Source: Daldinia sp. FL1419 (lineage: Eukaryota > Ascomycota > Sordariomycetes > Xylariales > Hypoxylaceae). From it: DNA of 64,000 bases. Below, one piece after another: positions 35,465 to 46,773 of this stretch. The notes under the pieces were generated by a model. That model made no database searches. It was given only the letters and a program-made list of their open reading frames with translations, and had not been told where the DNA came from. Where the stretch lies: assembly GCA_025201765.1 (NCBI GenBank), contig MU623414.1, forward strand, positions 1 through 64,000, given 5' to 3'. Within the stretch, counting starts at the first letter, position 1. Each line of letters begins with the position of its first letter. Position numbers and translations under genes: made by a program.

Positions 35465-35518
35465 AAGGCGAAGGCGAAGGCGAAGGCGAAGGCGAAGGCG
35501 AAGGCGAAGGCGAAGGTG
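35465..35518. repeat. AAGGCG hexanucleotide repeat
   Basis: Eight perfect AAGGCG units plus one variant AAGGTG, starting 176 bp after the EDC3 stop codon and so likely within its 3' untranslated region or just beyond. Confidence 0.95.
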
Positions 35519-36561
35519 AAGTTACAGTCCATGGCCGTATGATAAAGAAAAAGGTAGCGGATTCGAGGTTAGACGGCAGCGCGGAGTGAGCAGCATGTTA
35601 CTACGCCCGAGCATACTCTCGAGTATACTCGAGGCTTTTGCATTTTAGACGGCGTTGGTCCGGTCTACATGCCTTCTTATAGGAGAGCACTTGAAAGAGT
35701 GATAGCGTATTATACGGGAGAAGTTACCCGACTATACGCACACTGTTATTAGCCTGGTCCTAGTATAGAGCTAGCGAAGTTACAGCACCCATCTGCGTCG
35801 AGCGAGATGGCATTGAATAAAGAATTTACTTGCAGCGTCGCTTCAGGTGTGCATTTATGTCTAATAGCGAGGTTGGTAGTTAGGTATGTCTCTATACGGG
35901 TCTTTATCTTGAGTGTCAAATTCGTTTAGGAGGTAAAGGATTTATACAGGTACGTATATCCTGTCTATCTTACACGGGAATGGGGTATGCCAAGGTTCAC
36001 CTCCGTTGGCATTCGGATTTTTTATGTCCAACAACCTCCTATGATTCGTCAAAGGATGTATTCTCTCAGTTGCCAATCTACGGTTAGCAATAACCACGGC
36101 GGCCGACACGAACGTTATATTTCTATTTTGGGTAATGAAATCAAAAGTATGTACATACGTATCTCGCATGATAACCTCTGCGGGAGCTTCGACTTCTCCG
36201 ACCTTATTCGGGATTGGGAGGATCTATCATCCCACCAACACGGAGCTTGATTGATATCCCTGCTAGCTTCGGGGTCTGAGCTCTACAGTATCCAATGGAA
36301 GACAAGAATTTACTCAGCAAAACTGCATTTGACAGGGGCCGGCTTAGCAGCTTTGCAGCTTTGCAGCTTTGGCTGTCTTGTCACGTCCAATGGTGTCACG
36401 GCATGGCATGTTCCTCCCCTCGTACGAGGAAGCTTCCGGACCAATGTTTAACGCTCGATTTTGCATTGGTGCCAGCGAGGCTTGCGTAGGTTTTCCTGTT
36501 GCAGCGGCCGCAGTCGTCGTATGTGTGTACATGTGTGTTCTCCGTAGCACCCACACGAGGT

Positions 36562-36570
36562 AGATATAAG
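36562..36570 (+). promoter_or_regulatory. TATA-like element before the hemerythrin-like gene
   Basis: AGATATAAG lies about 55 bp upstream of the ATG at 36623, a short but acceptable distance for a fungal core promoter. Confidence 0.3.
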
Positions 36571-36622
36571 CAGGCTTACTGACCACGACATCCTCGAGCT
36601 TGGCTTGTACTTCTTTTTCAAG

Positions 36623-37641
36623 ATGGAACCTCCGGCCAAGTATCAACCGCGCCGAAGCATCCTCGATAAGCCTATACTCATTGCTATTCCCATACTAATC
36701 GGACTATTTCTTACTCGGTCTCCTTTCTTCATGTCTGCTCCGGCGTTGGATCCCGCTGCGACAGGCAGTGTGGTTTGGGCTGATGCTCCTATCAAATTGG
36801 TGACGACTCCTCAATATGAGACGAAAAAGGTATTGTCGCTCCTCTCGATTTCCCACCTTCTTTTTTTCTGCGCAGCATATAACAAAACCACACCAACTCA
36901 ACATGTAAACCAACTAACAACAACCCTCCTCTATAGACCGATATATTCACCACCGGTGCCACACACATGGCCCTCCTCCACAACGCCATTCTTCGCGGCT
37001 ACAACTCGATATACCAACAAGCCCCGCACGTCAAGCCCGGCGACAAAGCCGACTTCATCGGGTACGCACTGACGTGGCATAAATTCGTGACCTCGCACCA
37101 CGACGACGAAGAAGCAACTCTATTCCCCAAGGTCGAAGCCGTACTCAACGACAACACCATCTGGGCCGAGACACACAAGGAGCACGAAGCATTCCTAGGC
37201 GGCCTCGCCCAAGTCGAGCAGTACCTCCGCGGCGTCGAGCCCAAGCCCTCGACATTCGACGGCGCCGAACTCGTCACCATCCTAGAGTCCTTCCGGGAAC
37301 CCTTCGAAGCGCACTTCCACAGCGAAATCGCCACCATAGCCGCGCTATCAGACCACGCGAACGCGCCGGCGCCAGGGTCCGCGGCAGCGGAAGACGCCGC
37401 TGCGACGTTCAAGAGCTGGGGCAAGACGACGGTGACGAAGGCCGGGACGTTGGACGTGGTGCCGTTTTTCCTGCTGAACCTAGACGGCACGGCGGAGGAC
37501 GGCGCTTGGGCGAATTGGCCGCCGATCCCGGCCCCGATTAAATGGGGCCTGGTGAATATCGCCGGCGCGTGGCATGGGCGCTGGTGGAAGTTTAGCTCCT
37601 GCGCGGGGGGGAAGCCGAGGAAGTTGTATGCGCTGCCATAA
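36623..37641 (+). CDS. Hemerythrin-like HHE-domain protein with N-terminal membrane anchor
   Basis: Two exons (36623-36829 and 36937-37641) give 912 nt, or 303 residues. The intron ends in CTATAG, and a CTAAC branch site lies about 20 nt before it. After a basic start (MEPPAKYQPRRSILDKP) comes one hydrophobic segment (ILIAIPILIGLFL, about residues 18-30), a probable membrane anchor. The remainder is a four-helix HHE domain with the repeated His/Glu pattern: HMALLHNAILRGY, then WHKFVTSHHDDEEATLFPKV, HKEHEAFL and FEAHFHSEI. These would bind a diiron or other metal centre. The family binds oxygen, nitric oxide or iron; the role in filamentous fungi is mostly unknown. Exon 2 is clearly more GC-rich (CTC/GCC/GGC codons) than its neighbours. 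The ATG at 36623 is chosen because the upstream frame only starts at TTG. Confidence 0.85.
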
Positions 37642-38273
37642 GTGGATAGCGGGAGTTGCGAGAAGGGGGTTGTAAAGGGGGAATAGGATGGATGAGGCGA
37701 GAAGTTGCCGAGATGAGGTTAAGTTGGTGTTGGACCCAAGGGAGGAGAGTTATGATACCCAGGTTGCTTGGAGTCAGATGTTGAAGTATACCAAATAGTA
37801 CTACGGTAATGACATTGCGAAGAAGAATGTATAGTTCCTTTCGTACGACGGGTATTTACCCTAATATACTATGCCACGCTATATCAACCCATCTCTTGGC
37901 TTTACTAAACTTGCGTACCGAGTAATGAATACCTACATAACCTACCTAACCTTCACCAATTTTGTAGACCTTCTTAGGTAGGTAAAAGGGGCCTTAGGTA
38001 TCTAGGTAGGTAGGCGGGTTTATATGAATGAATCATTGAAAATGGAGGCATTCATCCATTCTAGCCTCTTGGAATAGTTGAAGAGAACGTATTTTAGCCT
38101 TAAAATGATTTCTCAATTGTGTTATGTACTAGAAGACTTCGACTCTAACGTACATGCGAAGGAGATTGAAAATTTAACGAGAGCCCGCCAATTTCCAGTG
38201 TAGGTACTCTTATCTCCTCCAGAGTAGCCCCCCCCCCCCCTATATTTACGACATGTCTGCCCACCTACTTCAC
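37642..38273. other. Convergent intergenic region
   Basis: 3' flanks of the hemerythrin-like gene and the sorbosone-dehydrogenase-like gene. It has a C-run near 38228-38240 and TAGG/CCTA words near 37930-38020. No gene is seen. Confidence 0.5.
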
Positions 38274-39725
38274 TTAGGCCTTCTTCCTTAGGACGAAGAT
38301 CTCACCCTGGGCCTGGTTGTCGGAGCTGACAAAGAGTCGCTCACCAGCTTGGTCCCAGCTGAGACCGGCGAGACGCCAGCAGGAACTCATGGTTAGCGAG
38401 GGAGAGTTGCAGCTTCCAGGGTCCTGGGCGCCGATGATGTTCTTGTAGCCGTTCTTGCTGTCGGCAGCGGCCACGGGCTCGTACGAGCCGTCTTCGTTCT
38501 TCTTGAAGGGGACCTCGGCAACAAAGTATCCTTGGGCGGGCTGTCGGTCCCAGCTGCCGTGGAATGTGATGTACAAGTTCTCGCCCTTGGGGTCAAAGGC
38601 GTTGGTGATGGGTGCCATGTGTGCAGGGAAAGATAGACGCGGCGGGTTAGACTTGCCCTCGCACGAGGCGTCGTTGAAGGTCGAGTTAGGAGATACGACG
38701 AATTGCGAGCCAGTCTTAAGGGCGGTGTTATCCTTGAAGTTGGATGGCTCCCACACGGTAAAGCAGGTCGGGTAACCGAACCAGGTGTTCTCGAGAGGTG
38801 CAGCAGGGTCTCCGACTAAATGATGATGACATTAGAATGTACTCTTGAAACCTGGTAGCAGAATTTTTGAGACTTACGGTAGTTAAGCTCCTCGGCGGGG
38901 TTGTCAATGTGGATATCCGTCGCCTGGCCGTTAACCGTCCTCCTGAAGTCGTCACCACTATTTTCAGCACCCCACACATGGCCGTTGGGGTCGAAGGCAA
39001 GGGCGACCTCGTTACGTAGGCCGTGGGCCAGCACGGTACCTTGGCTGTTGAATTGGTAGCCATTAGCTGGTGCCTTGCTCATATCAAAGACTTTAACAAT
39101 GGCACGGCCAACGTTCGGGTCGATGGTTGGGTTGTCCCAGTTCGAAGCAGCACCGACAGAGACGATGATCAGGTTAGGGTTCTTGGGGGAGACGAGGGTG
39201 GTTCTGGTCGAGTGAATACCCTGGCCAATGCCGCTAACAACGGTCTTCTGGTTTGTAAGCGTCAAGGCGGCGGCATCGTACGTCCACGACCAAGCGGTGG
39301 TCTGGGAACTGGCGTAGAGGGTCTTGCCATCGGGTGTCAAGCTGAGACCATGGTTGAGACCCGAGTTCTGGAAGAGGGTCTTTGTGCTGTTGATACAACC
39401 ATCCGGGCCAAAAGTGTGGGCTGAAATACCAGAGGTGGCTTGCAAAACCAACATGTGACCGAGAGAGTCAAAGATGATAGTTCGGGGTTGACGAAGACCG
39501 CTAGCGATCTTGGTCACTTCCCAGCCAGAATCAACGGTGTAAGCATATCGGGGAGCAGCAACGCCAGAACAGCTGGTTGGGAAGGGGAATGTCGGGGGAT
39601 CCTGAGACAAAGCTGGCGTATCTAGCATTAGCATAGTCCTTTCTTATGACTACGGCGGGTGGCGGAGGCTACTCACCCTGGCCCGCTAGGGCGGCCACAA
39701 CCGAAACTGTCGTAAATAAACGCAT
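38274..39725 (-). CDS. Secreted sorbosone/pyranose dehydrogenase-like protein (AA12-like)
   Basis: Three exons on the minus strand, 39725-39677, 39621-38878 and 38815-38274, give 1335 nt, or 444 residues. The start MRLFTTVSVVAALAGQ is a signal peptide. The body is a beta-propeller of the glucose/sorbosone dehydrogenase type: WEVTKIASGLRQPRTIIFD, GLNHGLSLTPDGKTLYASS, VLAHGLRNEVALAFDPNGH, WGAENSGDDFRR and YITFHGSWDRQPAQGY. Fungal secreted proteins of about this length are usually called L-sorbosone dehydrogenase. Some belong to CAZy AA12, PQQ-dependent pyranose dehydrogenases. Oxidation of sugars outside the cell, feeding electrons to other lignocellulose enzymes, is therefore plausible. PQQ use is inferred from the family and not visible here. 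No cytochrome or CBM domain is attached. Confidence 0.85.
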
Positions 39726-42017
39726 GTTGATACCCGATCTATGACAAGTGCGGAACTAAGTAGGTAGCTAACCTCAGTCACCTGATGGAACGCAAAGTGC
39801 TTTGAAAGAGCCAAGACAGAGGATGTGTCGTGTTATATAGCAGCAGATCTACAGCTTCCCCCCCCGAGCCCACTCCTAATGATGCAACGCCATGCTCCAT
39901 AGGAAGGCCATCTTGAATGCGGAGAGTCCACTAACCGGGGCTCTTAACGCTTTCAAGTAATTAAAAGGCAGGTATTTCGAGATGACCGACCAAGGGGAGC
40001 CGAGGGTTGATTGGACAGGCTGTTAACAGGTCGACCTCTTTTAGGCAATGGGGGTCAAAATTTCCTTATATAGCAGACATCACACCATGTCGGTCTAAGC
40101 TATAGACCGTGTAATAATGGCAATGACAAAACAAGGTGTTGTTGTTTTCGGCCTGCGGAGGCAGATCCTTTTATTGATGTAATTAGGCGGAAAGACAAAA
40201 TGCAACTCCACACGATCGAGTCTCGCCTAGGGTCCCCGCAAGCACTCGCCTCTCGCCGGCAGATGTAGAGGATGCCCCAGCAGTGTATCAAATAACCGGG
40301 ACACTAGAACAGACAAGCCTAAACGTCTCTATCAAATAGGTAACCCGTCAGGAACGAGCGGCATAAAATACCAAGACCGTGTCGTAAGCTTGGGCGATGT
40401 ATTCTCGAGGACAAGATATTTTTAACATGTGGTGACCTCATTACACCCCTTCAGGGCAGCTCCTTAGTAGACGCTCGTGGCGGCGGATAAGGCTGCGTGA
40501 GGAGCGGCAGTTAATATGGGGAGAATCAACCTGTGAGTATTTTAGATCTAATGATAGGCATTATCGCGGAGCACGTTGCGGTGTTGCATGGTTCTTGGGG
40601 TCTATCACGCGCGGGAACATCCAGGAGTTGGTCAACATAAGACGCCGTTAGTCCCGACGATATCTCCAACCTGCTGGAATAACATGCAATACTTCGTCGC
40701 ATATAAAACCAATCTAGATATCTCGCACGAAACCGTTGGGTCAGGCTCGTCGTTAAGCGGGCCAATGTAGAAAACCCCGTCCGACAGTTGTATCGAGTTC
40801 GAAGATGGTAGTTCGATTGGAGCAACTGTAAGCTCTGATTACGTGCGATGTAAAAAGATCCCCGCGTAGTTCCATGCCGCTACGATGAGGCGAACGAATC
40901 GCCTATGGATGCGTATCAAAGGGAACCCTACCCAAAAGTAATTGATAAATAAACGCAAACGATACCGGCCGATTGTCAATGTTCTGGAACATTTGAATTC
41001 TGGAGAACTTCTGGGGAATCTCCAAAATTTATGGTCCACCTTAAAAATCTATTTTTACCTAGGTTAGAGGTACAAATGGTGCAAGTCTAACGCCATCGTT
41101 TGAGCCACTTTGTCAAGCCCCAGCTCCCCGGAAAAAAGATGATCATTATGAGTGGATCACGATAACAATCTTCAGCCAGTCAAATACATAGTATCAATTC
41201 TTCTCAGCCTCTAAAAGATAATAAGTACCTGTCGCACAGTGCGTAGTATTCGCCACATCAAGTCGTAATTGGTTATTTTGCCCCTGACCTAAGCCTAAAT
41301 CTAGGCATAATTTCGCTGTTGACCTGTCAAATATAGCTTAATTGTTAAGGTTAGCAGGGTCTTAAAAAAGTCCTAGGTTTCTTTTTTTCTTACTGTATTC
41401 CTTGTACCTTTACATCTCATCTCGTTAATCCTATTCCAAATTTTTGATCTTGTATCCATTTATTTCGTATCTGGTCTCTAATTCCAACTTCTGTCAAAAA
41501 CCCCCTTTTTTTCAACTTTGTCGCCCCTTGGCAACCTTTCGCGCCTTTGTGAATTGCCGCCGTTCAACTTTATCGACGGCACCAATGCAGTCGTCTTCAA
41601 TCTTCTAGATTGATACGATAAAGTTCGACTCCGTTGATCGGTTGAACGACATCAAAAGGGGGTAGCGTGTCTGACGCGTATGCGTATTGACCGTCTATCT
41701 ACCCATCTACAACCAACCTATCTACCTATTCAGAGGTATTTCATCAATACTTTCGCCGCGATCAATCTTTTCGAAGGGTATCTTTCCCTTGCCGCTCGCT
41801 TCTCTGCGCATTTCAACACGAATACACGGGTAGACGGCGGAAAACGGGATCTTTTTGTATGATTGAATAAAGCATCCTCCATTACGATAACGACGATTTA
41901 ATCAACGACTTACCTATTATACGAAAAAGGAAGGGGGACAATTACGATACCGCCTTAGCTTTTCATTGAGATACACATATCCAACCACCGTCTGCGAGGG
42001 CGTCGCCAAGCTCCATT
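39726..42017. promoter_or_regulatory. Divergent intergenic region, AA12-like and GT15 genes
   Basis: 2.3 kb between outward-facing genes. It contains no recognisable gene. Its right end (41350-42017) is pyrimidine-rich and probably the GT15 promoter and 5' leader. A 60-codon ATG-initiated frame at 41680-41862 could be an upstream ORF in that leader, if the transcript starts so far up. Confidence 0.45.
39833..39839 (-). promoter_or_regulatory. TATA box of the AA12-like gene
   Basis: TATATAA on the minus strand about 108 bp upstream of the start codon, a normal position for a strongly regulated secreted-enzyme gene. Confidence 0.4.
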
Positions 42018-43766
42018 ATGGATCTGCTTCGGCGCGCTTACAGGCGTGTGCCTGCAGCTATGAGTACACCTCAACTCCCTACCGCGGGCGAGAAGAGGCC
42101 TCAGCTCAACAGGTTAACATCGCGACTTGCTTTTTTCAGAAGGCCCCTCAGATTAAAAGGCAACTCTAGCATATCCGTGCCGCTAGGCGTGGTTGTTTTG
42201 TTTCCATGCATTGTTGTTGTCCTTATCCTCGTATTATTTGTCCGGCATCCTAGTTCTCCCGGGAGAATATTAATGCCTGCTGGTGCACCCCCAGCGATTC
42301 GGTACGTTGCTTGGCTAGGTTTAATGTGTATTTTTGCTAATGCTTGCATTTTCAAATAGAAAAATCAGCGAAGAACACGATAAGGTATTTGTCACGGGCT
42401 GCCTCGAACCTGATACAACTACAGAGCGAGTGAATGGCGCGTTCGTCGTACTCGCCCGAAACAAGGAACTCGAGGGTGTCATTCAATCAATCAAGTCTAT
42501 TGAGCGCCACTTCAACAGGTGGTATCATTACCCCTACGTCTTCCTGAACGACGGGGACTTCAACCAGACCTTCAAGGATATTGTTCGCAACTACACTTCT
42601 GCCCCTGTCGAATTTGGCAAGGTTGGCCCCGAGATGTGGGGATACCCCGACTGGATAGACCCGAAAGTTGCGAAGGAGGGTATTGCTAAACAGGGAGATG
42701 CCGCTGTGATGTACGGTGGTCTAGAGAGTTACCATGCAATGTGCCGATTCTACTCTGGGTAAGCAAGTCGAAATCGTAACAAAATCTAGACCTATTCAAG
42801 CTAACACAGCACAGATTTTTCTATGACCACCCTCTCCTTGCCAAATATGAATGGTACTGGCGTCTGGAGCCCGAGATCAAGTACTTCTGTGATATTACTT
42901 AGTACGTTCTGTCCAGTATTGGATATTTTGTTCACTTACTAATATCAATGCGTAGTGACCCGTTCCGTAAGATGATCGAGTACAACAAGACCTACGGCTT
43001 CACTATCGCCGTTAAAGAGCTTCGCGAGACTGTCCCTAACATTTTCCGATATGCTTCTGCTTACAAGCGTCTGAATAACATTACGTCCCAAGGTCTTTGG
43101 GAGATGTTCGTCGAACCCAAGCCTGAGAAGCCACCAGCTCCTGAGGATGATCCCAACTACAAGCCGCCACTACCCGAAGAAATCCTACGAAGCGACCCCG
43201 GACGAATGAACCTACCCGAGATTGATCCCGAGGCTATGGAGGGCGAGAGCTATAACATGTGTCATTTCTGGTCGAATTTCGAAATCGCGAAGCTCAGCTG
43301 GTTCCGAAGCAAGGAGTACAAGGCCTTCTTCGAGATGATGGATCGTAGTGGTGGTTTCTGGATGGAACGAGTAAGTTGTCATAATCATTCTGAGTTTAGT
43401 TCAGCTTTGCTAATAATATGCTAGTGGGGTGATGCTCCTATTCATTCCCTTGCCGCCGGTATCCTCCTGGCACCTCGTGACATCCACTATTTCCGAGACT
43501 TTGGCTACCGACACACTACCATTCAACATTGCCCAGCTAATGCTCCTGCGCGTCAGCTTCCTCGTGAGCCTTACCTTGAGAAGACTACTCAAGATGAGAG
43601 AAAACGAGTTGAAGAAGACGAATACTGGGACCAATGGGACCCAGAGAAGGAGAACGGTGTCGGTTGCCGTTGCCGCTGCGATACTGACATTGTGGATGTT
43701 GAGGGCAAAGAGGGTTCATGCCTGGCTGAGTGGGTTGATGTTGCTGGTGGATGGGCTAGCCCGTAG
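42018..43766 (+). CDS. GT15 alpha-1,2-mannosyltransferase (Kre2/Ktr family)
   Basis: Golgi enzyme adding alpha-1,2-mannose from GDP-mannose to O- and N-glycans of wall proteins. Five exons, 42018-42301, 42360-42758, 42815-42901, 42956-43370 and 43425-43766, total 1527 nt, or 508 residues. The N-terminus is cytosolic and basic, then one membrane anchor (VPLGVVVLFPCIVVVLILVL), as for type II Golgi proteins. Conserved GT15 blocks follow: NGAFVVLARNKELEGV, FNRWYHYPYVFLNDGDF, AVMYGGLESYHAMCRFYSG, YEWYWRLEPEIKYFCDIT, TIAVKELRETVPN, then YNMCHFWSNFEIAKLSWF with the family nucleophile Glu at about E366. GGFWMERWGDAPIHSLAA and HYFRDFGYRHTTIQHCP complete the catalytic core. An acidic tail with a Cys cluster (GVGCRCRC) ends the protein. 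Every conserved block is present, so it is probably active. Confidence 0.95.
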
Positions 43767-46739
43767 TGGAAGTTTGTCAGTTCCAAATATTTTGGCAATT
43801 CCTATCAATTACTACGGTTGGATACCAGGTATCTAGCGACCTTTTCCCAGGGCACTGGCCAGCACAAAAAATTAACGACGGAACGACAACTGTATTTGGT
43901 CTGAATGTGCTCTTCATCGCTTTTTACCCGTGGAGGGAGGGGATGCTTAGAAATGATGGGTTTCGGATAATGGCGCAGCGAAGGCTGATAGGAGTGTAGC
44001 ATATTAACGTATTTGGGGGATATATCGTCCCCAACTTGTACGGCTTGGTGGTTTTGCCATAGAAAAAGAGGGCGTCACGAACCTAGAGGCGGTTTGATAG
44101 GTTACTTGTCGGTTACCGCCTAGGTCAAGGGTGGCGAACATCATAATTCTGCATGTAGAGGAGCTGCACCCTCGTGGTTCAGCTGGGTTGGCATACCATA
44201 TTGGGCCTGACATCAATCGTACATAATATTCGTGTTTGCACAGCGATCTGATTATTTCTTGGAACTATCCTTTGATATGAGCCTAGTTGTAGATATCCTA
44301 CCCAAGGTAGCTGTGCCAATTATTAGTCCGTCCCCGTACAGATCCTAGTTTAGATATCTATCAACCTTAAGGTTGAGCTCAGAAGCGCATGCCCACGTCC
44401 CAATCTCATGTCCACTGGGACCTAACTACGAGGTTATTTGTACGTAACCCACAGGTAATCTAGGTTATAAATACCGTTCGTCTACGTGGCATGACACCTT
44501 GGGGTGACTATATTGCAAAAATAGGTATTCCAGGAGTTATGATAGAAATGATCTAGCATACTAGAGGTATTCTGAGCTAGACGCAGGGGAAGTTGTGTCC
44601 TCTAAACAAATATATATACTTCAAGTATCAGCAGATTACTCTTGATCTATTCATTTAAAAATCCAACCATCCGACGCATATCCCGAACGAGAACTTTCTG
44701 TCTGCTAAATCACTCTAGGTTATTTACTCAAGATGTGATAGCATGTGATAGCTAACTTCTATTCATCTCTCAGGATATCATAGGTTTATGGTGAGCTGCT
44801 GGAATGTCGAAGACGTTTCTGTCGGAAAGACAAAATAAGGACCTGCGGATTACCGAACGACGTTGTTAATAAGCTATAGTATAAGTACTTGGACTCAAGC
44901 ATCGCTCCTCATATATATAATACTTTGTTAGATCTATAGCAAGCGGTATACTAGGTACAGCCCCTGAGAATATGGGAACGTTGATAGATATGACAAGAAA
45001 GGGGATCTGGAGAACCTCGATCTCGAAGACAGGTGAAATGGTACCTGTAAAGACTTGTCAAGGAACTCAATCTTTACAAAGGGCGATACCTGGATATGGG
45101 TCATATTTGTAAAATTGATCATGGCGACCAGAATTATTTGCTGCGTTTTCAAATGCATACCTATCGAATCGTATCCGCTAGGCAATAGGTATCCTATATA
45201 ATACTGCCCAATAAAGATTGACATGATTGTTTGGTTATACACACATCCCTATAAATCGAAGATATAGACCCCCGAGATCACATTTTCCAAGATTAGTGTC
45301 TATAAAATGGGGTGGGTTGTGCAATATGCAATATCTTTCACACGGGTTGCTCGAGTTTAGAGACTATCGAATGGAATCATATCATATCATCTAGCCCCCA
45401 GAAACAGCAAGCCCCATTTATGTCTTATTTCTTCAGAACTCCAATGGGACACTTGACGGGGAGGTATTACATATATTTGGGATTATATACGAGCTGGCTA
45501 GCTGCCCCAGACTTCTCAAGTGGAAATTGGTTGTAAACCCCAGTTTATACTCGATGTGTACCAATAGTACGGTTTTCGTCAGCGTCGTATTGATCTTGCG
45601 GTAAGATCTCAATAAGTCCACGCTTAGTAACGAATATATCTCTCGGAATTCTGGTAGCTTGGTAGGTTGACACCTCTAGCCAGCATAGCATAATTTTCCG
45701 AGTTCTCCCACGTGTATTCCGCGTATCCTACTGATGGGTAAAAATCCTGCAGGACTTGCTGCGGTGTGTCTAGGCATAATATCTATCTGCCTAATGGGTT
45801 TGGATACCAAGCTTGGCGAAAAAGGACAACGCGATTAGATACTCAAAGTCGCCATCTGCCAATAGCGGATGGAATATGTATACGTTGCCCCTTAATGGCT
45901 ATATGTAGGGCTAGAACCATTGCAGGTGATACGAAGAACTGTGGCAAGACGAAGATAAGTAACAGGACGGAAGACGAATGAAAAAAATCGCAGAAGGCTC
46001 GAAAAAAACTACGGCATCGTGATAATGCTTGCAAGGCTCGCATCACCTAACATTCCGCTCCCGGGGTCTTCCTCACTGCTTCCGATGCATAAATATACCC
46101 ACTAACTGTGAACCTTACTACGATGGTAGGTTGGGAGCAAAGGCGGAGGAGCCTGTTGCGCTGCGTAGGCTAACGAAACCAGATGTCGGTGAATGGAAAC
46201 TCGTCTCGACCGCCTGAGTGGGCGCCTCACATGCCTAACAATCGGCATACCATGTACACTTAGGCGACGTAAGATGGTGAACTGATATCTATCGCCTCCG
46301 TTGCCAATGGAATGGCAAGGTAGTATTGTGGGAATTTGCGATGCAAGCCGGGATCAAGGAAGCTGACACATGTGCAATCAACGAGTCGGCAACGTCATTG
46401 GGAAAAAGGGGGCATGATGGTGCCAACATGATAGTGAAAGGAGACGAAGTGCTGAGTGATCGCTAGACTAATGAGAGGGCGGCCAAGCATACGTCGGGTC
46501 GGTAAGATACAGCATCCTACTATGCAGGCTACTTCGAACACGATGCAGGGAAGCGACAAGCATCTCAGACCATCTGAGTAGGACTTTGGTGAGTGATGCT
46601 ACGAGGATGCAAAAACAAATTGGGGGAAAGGGAGGAATGGATGTAGACATTGCCGGATTTGATTCCCTTGCTGTATATGGGTTTCAATTTAGGGGAAAAG
46701 GAAAGGGGTATTGAAAAGGCAAAAGTGGTACATGATGAT

Positions 46740-46773
46740 AAAAAAAAAAATAAAAAAAAAAAAATAAAAAAAA
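46740..46773. repeat. A-rich low-complexity tract
   Basis: Runs of A broken only by two T residues. Similar tracts occur at 48225-48265, 51559-51577 and 56239-56277 in the same gene-free region, all A-rich on the plus strand. Confidence 0.8.

Larger units (their letters stand above)
35289..36622. other. Intergenic region after EDC3
   Basis: No gene is seen. It contains the AAGGCG hexanucleotide array and, at its right end, the promoter of the hemerythrin-like gene. Confidence 0.5.
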
